NCBI GenBank assembly: GCA_035719045.1
Contig: DASTGO010000221.1
Coordinates: forward strand, 1 to 12,878
Reading direction: 5' to 3'
Source: DASTGO01 sp035719045
GTDB lineage: Bacteria; Actinomycetota; Actinomycetes; Actinomycetales; Kineosporiaceae
DNA length: 12,878 bases
Part shown: piece after piece, positions 1 to 5,940 of the stretch
Layout of the letters: each line of letters opens with the position of its first letter
Position numbering within the stretch: position 1 is the stretch's first letter
Notes under the pieces: model-generated
The model's database searches: none
Told to the model about the DNA's origin: nothing
Seen by the model: only the letters and a program-made list of their open reading frames with translations
Program-made: the position numbers and the translations under genes

Positions 1-471
1 CGCCGCCGCCCGGTGGAACGGCCAGGCACCCCAGATCACCACGGGCGCCGCCAGGGTGAGGGACAACCACTGCCAGAACCGGAACTGCAGCACCGGGATC
101 ATGGCCATGGCGACCACCGGCACGGTCAGCACGGCGCACACCAGCACCCGCTTCCGCAGCCCGTCCGCCTCGTCCGGGGCCTCTTCGCCGCGCGCTGCCG
201 GCTCCTCCACCGCCTGAGGTGGTTCGGGCAGCCTGGCGGTGTATCCCGTCGCCTCCACAGTGGCGATCAGCTCTGCCGGACTGGCGAGCGCGGGGTCATA
301 GGAGACGTCCGCCGTCTCGGTGGCGAAGTTGACGCTCGCGGCCACACCGGCCATGCGGTTGAGCTTCTTCTCGATCCTCGCCGCGCAGGAGGCACAGGTC
401 ATCCCGCCGACGGTCAGGTGAACCGTGGCTGTCAGGCCCGTGCCGGGCGCGGAGTGGCTGTGCGTTGTCAT
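1..471 (-). CDS. copA: Copper-translocating P1B-type ATPase, N-terminal part (cut by window edge)
   Basis: The 157 codons seen are the amino end of a heavy-metal P-type ATPase that pumps Cu(I) out of the cytosol; the gene continues past base 1, so the phosphorylation and ATP-binding domains are not visible. An HMA domain covers about residues 14-80, with the metal-binding motif GMTCASC (Cys26, Cys29), followed by ARIEKKLN and ATETADVSYDP-like strands. An acidic linker (about 85-105) leads into the first membrane segment near residues 108-128 and the start of a second. A short His-containing leader (MTTHSHS) precedes the HMA domain. The ATG at 471 has AGGAA a few bases upstream. The gene lies 54 bases downstream of the ICMT-like gene on the same strand, so they are probably co-transcribed. 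GMTCASC is the usual copper form, so copper rather than Zn/Cd is the likely substrate; the CPC motif that would settle it is outside the window. Confidence 0.93.
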   Translation of the reverse strand, partial: MTTHSHSAPGTGLTATVHLTVGGMTCASCAARIEKKLNRMAGVAASVNFATETADVSYDPALASPAELIATVEATGYTARLPEPPQAVEEPAARGEEAPDEADGLRKRVLVCAVLTVPVVAMAMIPVLQFRFWQWLSLTLAAPVVIWGAWPFHRAAA

Positions 472-525
472 GACGATTCCTGGTGTCGAAGGTGGGGGAG
501 ACCACCAGATCGGCGATCCACGGCT

Positions 526-1194
526 CTACTGGTGATGGGCATGGAATCCCGACCTCACGGGAGCGGGCAGCTCAGGGCGAGCCGGCAAGAACCGGTTGAC
601 CCGTCGTGCGTAGTGAGTCCAGGCCTTCCCGAACCGCGCCGCCACCTCCCGTTCCTCCCGCAGAGCCAGCCGGGAGTAGATGACGGCCAGCACGGGGAAC
701 ATCACCAGAGTCGGAAGGGTCGGCCACTGCAAGAGGAACCCGGCCATCACCAGCAGGAAGCCGAGGTACTGCGGATGACGGACCCAGGCGTAGGGGCCCT
801 CCACGGCCAGGCGGCTCTCGCGGACTGCCCGGTGCAGAGCCTTCCACCCCGCGGCGACCAGCCAGAAGCCGCCGCCGATGAACCCGTAGCTCGCCAGGTG
901 GAAGGGGGACAGGTGCGGATCACCCGACCAACCGATGAGGTCGTTCCACAGGTGGCCGCCGCCGTGGGTCACGCGCAGCAGCGGGAATCGGTCGCCGAGC
1001 CAGCCGGACAACAGGTACACCGTCAGCGGTGCTCCGTACATCTCCGTGAACAGGGCGACCAGGAAGGCAGTGAACCCGCCCATGACGGTCCAGTCGCGGC
1101 GGTCATTCCGCGGGTGGTAGAAGCTGAAGGCGAAGACCACCAGCACGCCCGTGTTGATGACCACGAGGGGCCACAACCCGTAGTCCGTGCCCAT
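526..1194 (-). CDS. ICMT/PEMT-family integral membrane methyltransferase
   Basis: A 222-residue multi-pass membrane protein. Hydrophobic segments lie at about residues 7-26, 37-62, 101-118 and 143-172. The signature GPYAWVRHPQYLG (133-145), followed by a hydrophobic hairpin and LREEREVAARFGKAWTHYARRV (178-199), is the SAM-binding C-terminal core of isoprenylcysteine carboxyl methyltransferase and phospholipid methyltransferase-like proteins. Bacteria lack prenylated CaaX proteins, so the substrate is not isoprenylcysteine. Related bacterial membrane enzymes methylate small thiols (MddA, methanethiol) or lipids; the substrate here is unknown. The ATG at 1194 has GGGAGG/GGAG upstream, and the stop is TAG at 528-526. 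It is the first gene of the pair with copA, and a CopR-like box lies about 150 bases upstream, which suggests copper control. Family assignment is firm; function is not. Confidence 0.88.
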   Translation of the reverse strand: MGTDYGLWPLVVINTGVLVVFAFSFYHPRNDRRDWTVMGGFTAFLVALFTEMYGAPLTVYLLSGWLGDRFPLLRVTHGGGHLWNDLIGWSGDPHLSPFHLASYGFIGGGFWLVAAGWKALHRAVRESRLAVEGPYAWVRHPQYLGFLLVMAGFLLQWPTLPTLVMFPVLAVIYSRLALREEREVAARFGKAWTHYARRVNRFLPARPELPAPVRSGFHAHHQ

Positions 1195-1344
1195 GGCGAA
1201 TCTCCAACCTCCCGCGAGGTATCGCCCTCGCCGCCGGTCTCGGGGAAGAGGACTGAGCCCCTTGGAGCCCTACCCGTGGCGGGGCCACCGCACCTGACAT
1301 GACCAGCCTCGGCCCCGGCCATGAAGATTCCCGCGGCGACAGTG

Positions 1345-1360
1345 TGAAGGTTCGTTGAAG
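1345..1360 (+). promoter_or_regulatory. CopR-like box A (TGAAG-N6-TGAAG)
   Basis: The sequence is TGAAGGTTCGTTGAAG, two identical half-sites with an 11-bp period. A further TGAAG lies 23 bases upstream at 1322, close to two turns away. The core and the bases after it (TTCCCTCCGG) closely resemble box D at 11998 (CTTCCTCCGCG), so this is a conserved element rather than chance. It is 151 bases upstream of the ICMT-like start on the minus strand and about 200 bases upstream of the YibE/F start on the plus strand; which gene it serves is not clear. Confidence 0.65.
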
Positions 1361-1456
1361 TTCCCTCCGGTCCCGCTGGTGGCGCTGCAGAGCCTGGAAG
1401 AGGTTCTCGTCCGGAATGCGCAGCCAACACCGGACCGCCCCCCCCGACGACACCAA

Positions 1457-1470
1457 GGCGTCCGGACGCC
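1457..1470. promoter_or_regulatory. 14-bp perfect palindrome beside box B
   Basis: GGCGTCC/GGACGCC is perfectly self-complementary and ends five bases before box B. It could be an operator for a second, dimeric regulator, a small hairpin in a leader transcript, or chance in GC-rich DNA. Confidence 0.3.
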
Positions 1471-1475
1471 GGTTA

Positions 1476-1491
1476 TGAAGAAACTCTGAAG
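1476..1491 (+). promoter_or_regulatory. CopR-like box B (TGAAG-N6-TGAAG)
   Basis: The sequence is TGAAGAAACTCTGAAG, followed by ATCT, so the second half matches TGAAGATTT at eight of nine positions. It ends 72 bases before the YibE/F ATG at 1564, a normal distance for an activator site plus core promoter and leader. A TTG at 1495 that would extend the YibE/F frame lies almost inside this element, which argues for the ATG at 1564. Confidence 0.7.
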
Positions 1492-1563
1492 ATCTTGTGG
1501 CCGGAGCGGTGTAGCCCTCGGCGTACCCCTGAAGTGAGGCAGACCTCAGTTACAGTCCCGCGC

Positions 1564-2940
1564 ATGGGTGGAAGCCATTCCCACGCGCCCAGCGCGGCAA
1601 GGGATTCCGATCATGAGATCGGCGCCAGCGCCGGTGTCCGTACGGCGCTGTTCGCCGCGGTCGCGCTGATCACGTTCGGGGTCCTGTTCGGGCTCGGCCT
1701 GCTGTGGCCACGCGGGCCGTTGCCGCCCAGCGCCCGGCAGGCTGTGACCTACGCCGGGGGAACCATCCAGTCCGCGCAGGTGACGTCGGTGACGACCGCG
1801 TCCTGCCCGGGAACGTCGGACAATCGCCTGCCGGACGGCACCATCCCCACCACGGTCACCTGTGTGACGGTGCAGGCCCGACTGTCCGACGGTGACCGAA
1901 CCGGTGCCGTCGTGTCCGTTCCCGTGTCCCCGCAGATCTACCAGGCCGGCATCCGCTCCGGCGATCGGATCAACGTCGTCCGGTACCCCCAAGCGGCTGG
2001 GCAGCCGGACGCCTACTCCTGGGTGGACTTCTCCCGAGACCTCCCGTTGGGCGTGCTCGGGGTGATCTTCGCCGTCCTCGTGGTGGCGGTGGCGCGACTG
2101 CGCGGCGTGGCCGCACTGGTGGGCCTGGGGCTGGGATACCTGACGGTGCTGAAGTTCATGCTGCCCGCGCTCCAGCGCGGGGAGAACGGTGCCGCGGTCG
2201 CGTTCGTCGGCTCGGTAGCGATCATGATTGTCCTGCTCTACGTCGCGCACGGGGTGTCGGCGAAGACCACGACGGCACTGCTCGGCACGGTCGCCGGGCT
2301 CGCCGTCACCGCAGGCCTGGCCGTGTGGGCGTCCGGGGCCGTGCATCTCAACGGGCTGACCAGCGAGGACAACTACACCCTGAGCATGCTCACCGGCACC
2401 AGCCTGTCCGGGATCATCCTGTGTGGCATCGTGGTGGCGGGGCTGGGGGTGCTCAACGATGTCACGGTCACCCAGGCGTCCGCGGTGTGGGAGTTACACG
2501 CCAGCGCGCCGCACCTGGGAGCAGGGCGGTTGTTCGCGGCAGGCATGCGGATCGGCCGGGACCATCTGGCGTCCACGGTGTACACGATCGCGTTCGCCTA
2601 CGCGGGGGTGGCGATGCCGACCCTGCTGCTCATCGACCTCTACCGGCAGCCCCTGCACCTCGTGCTCAGCAGTGGCGACATCGCCGAGGAGATCGCCCGC
2701 ACCCTCGTCGGCGCGATCGGCTTGGTCCTCGCGATCCCCTTGACCACGGGCATCGCGGCAATCGTGGTCTCCCGCAACGCCACCGACCGGGCGATTCGGC
2801 ATCTGCGGCGACCAGCACCTGAGGGCGACGCCCCGGCCGTGGCTCACGCCACCGATGCGCCCCGAGCCTTTCCTGCCTACCGTCTCGATCCTTCCTACCC
2901 GCAGGATCAGTCTCGGCCCCAGGGAACTTCGCTCCTGTGA
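1564..2940 (+). CDS. YibE/F family multi-pass membrane protein
   Basis: A 458-residue protein. A short His-containing cytosolic leader (MGGSHSHAPS) precedes the first membrane helix (about 26-48). An extracytoplasmic domain of about 110 residues follows, with two Cys (81 and 100) that could form a disulfide. A block of about six further helices (roughly 161-177, 183-200, 211-229, 234-257, 283-300, 335-358, 382-403) matches the YibE/F core, including the VVAGLGVLNDVTVTQASAVWEL segment in two parts (290-299, 300-311). The Pro-rich tail is cytosolic. No biochemical role is established for the family; small-molecule or ion transport is often supposed. The frame is open upstream to a TTG at 1495, but that codon abuts box B, and the protein from 1564 begins in the way relatives do (MG-SHSH). 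The ribosome binding site at 1564 is weak. Copper control is inferred from box B. Confidence 0.9.
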   Translation: MGGSHSHAPSAARDSDHEIGASAGVRTALFAAVALITFGVLFGLGLLWPRGPLPPSARQAVTYAGGTIQSAQVTSVTTASCPGTSDNRLPDGTIPTTVTCVTVQARLSDGDRTGAVVSVPVSPQIYQAGIRSGDRINVVRYPQAAGQPDAYSWVDFSRDLPLGVLGVIFAVLVVAVARLRGVAALVGLGLGYLTVLKFMLPALQRGENGAAVAFVGSVAIMIVLLYVAHGVSAKTTTALLGTVAGLAVTAGLAVWASGAVHLNGLTSEDNYTLSMLTGTSLSGIILCGIVVAGLGVLNDVTVTQASAVWELHASAPHLGAGRLFAAGMRIGRDHLASTVYTIAFAYAGVAMPTLLLIDLYRQPLHLVLSSGDIAEEIARTLVGAIGLVLAIPLTTGIAAIVVSRNATDRAIRHLRRPAPEGDAPAVAHATDAPRAFPAYRLDPSYPQDQSRPQGTSLL

Positions 2941-3037
2941 TGATCCGGCGCCGGGCTGTCGGCGACACCGGGACGGTGATGCTGAACCGGGCCCCGCAGG
3001 CGGCGGGTGACACGTACGCACTGGTGTTCGGCAGCGT

Positions 3038-3068
3038 GGGCGCCGGAGACCCGAGTGCTCCGGCGCCC
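3038..3068. terminator. Hairpin between convergent YibE/F and SHOCT genes
   Basis: GGGCGCCGGAG (3038-3048) and CTCCGGCGCCC (3058-3068) form an 11-bp perfect stem with a 9-base loop, in the gap between two convergent genes. It has no T tract on either side, as is common for actinobacterial terminators. It ends 15 bases from the SHOCT stop, so it could stop transcription from both sides. Confidence 0.65.
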
Positions 3069-3083
3069 GAGTGACGTCAAAGC

Positions 3084-3326
3084 TCACCGCTTGCCGCGGG
3101 CCTGGGCGAGTGCTTCACGCTGGGTCTGGTAGGTCTCCAGGTCGATCTCTCCCCGGGCGAATCGGTCGTCGAGGATCCTTTCGGGGCTGTCCTGCTGCGG
3201 ACCCCCGACACCTCCTGTGCCGGTGGGCAGAAACCGGAGCACGAAGAAGACGATCAACGCCAGCGGCACGAGCCAGAACAGGCTCATGAGCCAGCCACCC
3301 CAGCCCATGCCCCAGCCGAACATCAT
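3084..3326 (-). CDS. Small SHOCT-domain membrane protein
   Basis: An 80-residue protein. The N-terminus is rich in Met, Trp and Gly (MMFGWGMGWGGW), followed by one membrane helix (about 13-33), a Gly-rich linker, and a SHOCT domain at about 47-75 (SPERILDDRFARGEIDLETY in the first half). SHOCT domains are short oligomerisation modules usually at protein ends; the cytosolic copy here probably mediates protein contacts. Two adjacent ATGs (3326 and 3323) follow GGGAGC at a good distance; a longer frame to 3452 is low-complexity Arg-rich and not believed. It lies downstream of the multicopper oxidase with a 208-base gap, so it may have its own promoter (see the weak box at 3471). Such small proteins are common beside copper and heavy-metal genes; the Met-rich start could touch Cu(I), but that is inference. 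Confidence 0.85.
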   Translation of the reverse strand: MMFGWGMGWGGWLMSLFWLVPLALIVFFVLRFLPTGTGGVGGPQQDSPERILDDRFARGEIDLETYQTQREALAQARGKR

Positions 3327-3470
3327 GATCGGCTCCCTTCCGCCCGGGCTTCGGCTGAACGTGCACCGCCGGGCGTCTCGTCGATTTGAGGCCGTTCTGC
3401 GGGGCCGGAGTTCTCCCGTCCCTCGAATCCAGCCTCTCCCCGGCGTGCGCACATCTCCAGGGCGAAACGG

Positions 3471-3486
3471 CGAGGATTCGGTGAAG
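3471..3486 (+). promoter_or_regulatory. Weak CopR-like box E
   Basis: CGAGGATTCGGTGAAG has one intact half-site (3482-3486) and one with two changes, keeping the 11-bp period. The preceding GGATTCG also occurs upstream of box C at 7393. A lone TGAAG follows at 3508. It lies 145 bases upstream of the SHOCT start, but in the opposite orientation. Confidence 0.3.
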
Positions 3487-3534
3487 ACTGTCGGCGGGCA
3501 CGCTGTATGAAGGTGGGTGGGTGCGCCGCGATCC

Positions 3535-5139
3535 TCAGTTCCGGTAGGACAGCGGGACGATCATGCCGCGTTCTGCGTGGTAGATGTTGTGGCAGTGGGC
3601 CATCCACTGCCCGGGGTTGGTGGCGTCGAAGTCGACGTCGAGGGTCTGCATCGGTTTGACGATCACGGTGTCCTTGCGGGCGCCGTTGTCGATGAGGCCG
3701 AAGGTGTGCCCGTGCACGTGCATGGGGTGGAACATCATCGTGTCGTTCACCAGGCGGAGCCGGACCCGCTCGCCCTGCCTGACGACGAGCGGTGTGGTGT
3801 CGGGGTAGGACTTCCCGTTGATCGTCCAGCGGTACGGCGACATCGTCCCGCCGAGGTTGAGGACGTGGGTGCGGTCCGGCGCCTTCTTCGTCAGCCGGGC
3901 CGCTTCGGCGGCCTTGAGCGCGCTGCCGACCAGGACGCTGCGGTCGAGCTCCTCCGGCCGGAACGGCAGCTTGGGTGACGCGCCGGCTCCGGTGCGGATC
4001 AGGGCGAGCGCTTCGCCTTCCTTGCCTTCGGCGAGGGCGACGAGAGGGAAGAGGCCGTCGGCGAGGGTGACTTCGACGTCGTAGCGTTCGCCCATCGCGA
4101 CGATCAGGGCGTCGGTGGTGGTGGGGACGACGGGGTAGCCGTCGGTGTGGGTGACGGTGAGCTTGTGCCCGGTGAGGGCGACGCGGAAGGCGGTGTCGCT
4201 GCCTGCGTTGACGATCCGGATCCGGACCTTCTGCTTCGGCTTGGCGGTGAAGACCTGGGCGGCGTCGGGGATGCGGCCGTTGGCGACGTAGTACGGGTAG
4301 ACGACATCGCCGGCCCCACCGAGGATCGGGGACTGCGCGCCCTCACCCATCGAGCCCATGTCCATCCCGGGCATGCTGTCGCCGCCGGACATCGAACCGT
4401 GCGTCATTCCGGGCATGGAGCCGTGGTCCATCCCGGGCATGCTGTCGCCGGAGCCGCTGGTTGCTCCGGGAGTGCCCGACCCACTGCCGGAGGAGGTTGC
4501 CGCAGTGAGGCCGGCGAGGATCTGGTCGGGGGTGCGTCCGGCGCCATCGGTCCAGTCGTCGAGGACCAGGACCCACTCGTGGTCGTACCTGCCGGGCTCG
4601 TGCGGGTCGTCGACGACCAGGACGCCGTAGAGGCCGCGGTCGAGTTGGATGTCGTGGGGGTGGTAGAAGTACGTGCCCGGATCGGGGGCGGTGAACTCGT
4701 AGGTGAACGTGCCGGCGGCCGGGATCGGCTTCTGGGTCAGGCCGGGGACGCCGTCCATGTCATTGCGCAACGCGACCCCGTGCCAGTGGATGCTGGTTTC
4801 CATCGGGATGTCGTTCTCGACCGTGACCTTGAGCAGGTCCCCGGCCTTGGCACGCAGCAGCGGCCCAGGGGCGGTGTCGCCGTAAGCCCACGTGCTCACC
4901 GTCGGTCCGCCGAGGTCCAGGGTGACGGGACGCGGGTTGAGAGTGGCCGTCACGGTCTGCTGCCCGGCGCGGCGGCGTGCTGCCTCCGCGGCGCGGACGG
5001 CGTCGGAGGTGGGGCTGATCAGGCCGCCGGTGGGAGTGGGTTCGCCACTGGCGGTGGTGCGGGCGCAGGCGGCCAGGGTGGCCATCCCGAAGACGCCGGC
5101 AGTGGCGGTGAACAGCTGTCGGCGGGTCAGGGGGGTCAC
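3535..5139 (-). CDS. Multicopper oxidase, Tat-exported lipoprotein, probable cuprous oxidase
   Basis: A 534-residue three-cupredoxin oxidase that couples oxidation of a substrate, likely Cu(I) to the less toxic Cu(II), to reduction of O2 to water outside the membrane. The N-terminus has a Tat motif (TRRQLF, 5-10) and a lipobox (LAAC, Cys25), so a folded, lipid-anchored protein is expected. Copper ligands are all present: HWHG (118-121), YHPH (159-162, Pro where HSH is more usual), HPMHVHGHTF (471-480) and HCHNIYHAERGM (515-526), with Cys516 as type-1 ligand and Met526 as axial ligand. A Met/His/Asp-rich insert (about 233-264, repeats of SMPGM) resembles the Cu(I)-binding insert of CueO-like enzymes. 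The start is GTG with GAGAGGAA upstream. It is downstream of the redoxin gene, separated by a strong hairpin. C. glutamicum CopO beside CopRS is the nearest functional analogue I know. Confidence 0.95.
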   Translation of the reverse strand: MTPLTRRQLFTATAGVFGMATLAACARTTASGEPTPTGGLISPTSDAVRAAEAARRRAGQQTVTATLNPRPVTLDLGGPTVSTWAYGDTAPGPLLRAKAGDLLKVTVENDIPMETSIHWHGVALRNDMDGVPGLTQKPIPAAGTFTYEFTAPDPGTYFYHPHDIQLDRGLYGVLVVDDPHEPGRYDHEWVLVLDDWTDGAGRTPDQILAGLTAATSSGSGSGTPGATSGSGDSMPGMDHGSMPGMTHGSMSGGDSMPGMDMGSMGEGAQSPILGGAGDVVYPYYVANGRIPDAAQVFTAKPKQKVRIRIVNAGSDTAFRVALTGHKLTVTHTDGYPVVPTTTDALIVAMGERYDVEVTLADGLFPLVALAEGKEGEALALIRTGAGASPKLPFRPEELDRSVLVGSALKAAEAARLTKKAPDRTHVLNLGGTMSPYRWTINGKSYPDTTPLVVRQGERVRLRLVNDTMMFHPMHVHGHTFGLIDNGARKDTVIVKPMQTLDVDFDATNPGQWMAHCHNIYHAERGMIVPLSYRN

Positions 5140-5248
5140 GGGTCGTGGGTTCCTCTCACTGCGATGGTCAGCCCGGCCGTGCTCTCGGCCCTGGGCGATG
5201 GGATCGGCTCGACGGGCGCATGGGCGGGCTGAGGTCGTGGGTGCGCAA

Positions 5249-5289
5249 CCGTCCGCCGGTCCCGCACGGGGGTCGGGGCCGGCGGACGG
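5249..5289 (-). terminator. Strong hairpin between redoxin and oxidase genes
   Basis: CCGTCCGCCGG (5249-5259) and CCGGCGGACGG (5279-5289) form an 11-bp perfect GC-rich stem with a 19-base loop. In the minus-strand transcript it starts 10 bases after the redoxin stop codon. There is no T tract. It may be a terminator for the glutaredoxin-CcdA-redoxin unit, a partial terminator that lowers oxidase expression, or a stabiliser of the upstream mRNA end. Confidence 0.6.
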
Positions 5290-5298
5290 CGTTCTGGG

Positions 5299-5940
5299 TC
5301 AGCTGGTGAGATGGCTGGTGGCCTGCTTGAGCAGGTCGGCCGGGGCCAGCCACATGGAGGGGTATTCGCCGTACCAGCGTTGGACGCCGGTGGCGTCGAT
5401 CAGGACGAAGCTGTGGCCGGGCAGCCCGGCGTGCATGCCCTTGCCGAGGGTGCCGTACTCCTTGGAGACGGTGCCGTCGTCGAGCAGGAACGGGGTGGTG
5501 ACCCCGTTGGCGGCCATGTCGGCGAGGATCTGGTCCTTGGTGTTCATGACGATCGGCAGGACGACGATGTTGGCCTTGTCGAATGCGGCCTGGTTCTTGG
5601 TGATCTCGCCCATCTGGGTGATGCAGGCCTGGCAGCCGGCGCCCTCGGAGAAGTAGAGGATGACGTTCTTGCCGCGGTAGTCGGACAGGTGCACCTGTTG
5701 CCCGGCGGTGTCGGTGAGGGTGAAGTCGGGTGCGGTGCGGGCGGTGGTGGAGGACTGCGGCCGGGAGTTGAGCATCATCACGCTCACCACCACGACGATG
5801 ACGACCGCGGCGGCGGCCCACGCGGCCAGCACCAGTTGCCTGCGCCGCAACGCCTGGTGTTCCAGTTCACGGCGTTCGGCGTTGACGTGTTCGCGGCGTT
5901 CGGCTTCCTCGCGCCGGGCGGAGGTGCGGCTGGTGCTCAT
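5299..5940 (-). CDS. Membrane-anchored redoxin (AhpC/TSA, thioredoxin fold)
   Basis: A 213-residue protein. A highly charged cytosolic leader (1-35, with a REEAERREHVNAERRELE helix) is followed by one membrane helix (36-57) and an extracytoplasmic thioredoxin-fold domain. The domain starts APDFTLTDTAGQQVHLSDYRG (70-90) and carries the redox pair GAGCQACITQM (Cys103, Cys106). The CxxC is TlpA/ResA- or bacterioferritin-comigratory-like rather than the single-Cys peroxidase PxxxTxxC motif. It probably takes electrons from the CcdA-like protein and passes them to oxidised thiols or copper-damaged proteins outside. The ATG overlaps the upstream stop as ATGA, so translation is coupled. The longer frame (to 6498) runs antisense-like through the CcdA gene in another frame and is rejected. 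A TlpA-like gene also lies near copRS in C. glutamicum, as I recall. Confidence 0.9.
   Translation of the reverse strand: MSTSRTSARREEAERREHVNAERRELEHQALRRRQLVLAAWAAAAVVIVVVVSVMMLNSRPQSSTTARTAPDFTLTDTAGQQVHLSDYRGKNVILYFSEGAGCQACITQMGEITKNQAAFDKANIVVLPIVMNTKDQILADMAANGVTTPFLLDDGTVSKEYGTLGKGMHAGLPGHSFVLIDATGVQRWYGEYPSMWLAPADLLKQATSHLTS

Larger units (their letters stand above)
1195..1563. promoter_or_regulatory. 369-base divergent control region between the ICMT-copA pair and the YibE/F gene
   Basis: I see no convincing gene here. The region holds two perfect TGAAG-N6-TGAAG boxes (1345-1360, 1476-1491), single TGAAG copies at 1322 and 1530, an inverted repeat GTCCGG-N15-CCGGAC (1409-1435), a run of eight C (1438-1445), the 14-bp perfect palindrome GGCGTCCGGACGCC (1457-1470), and TGAGG-N4-CCTCA (1535-1548). 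No confident -35/-10 pair could be picked. Reading frames that cross it are extensions or shadows of the flanking genes. Confidence 0.6.

Noticed and set aside
13..1302. 429-codon plus-strand frame over the copA and ICMT-like genes
   Set aside because: It is antisense to two clear genes with recognisable motifs; composition is Arg/Gln/His-rich, as expected of a GC-rich shadow.
1495..1563. Upstream extension of YibE/F from TTG 1495
   Set aside because: It would begin three bases after box B and adds a Cys/Arg/Pro stretch with no family likeness; the ATG at 1564 fits better.
2940..3074. 44-codon frame as a confident gene
   Set aside because: No recognised family, and its end is a perfect terminator-like stem; kept only as a finding.
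4147..5232. 361-codon plus-strand frame across the oxidase gene
   Set aside because: Shadow of the oxidase; Val/Gly/Asp-rich without motifs.
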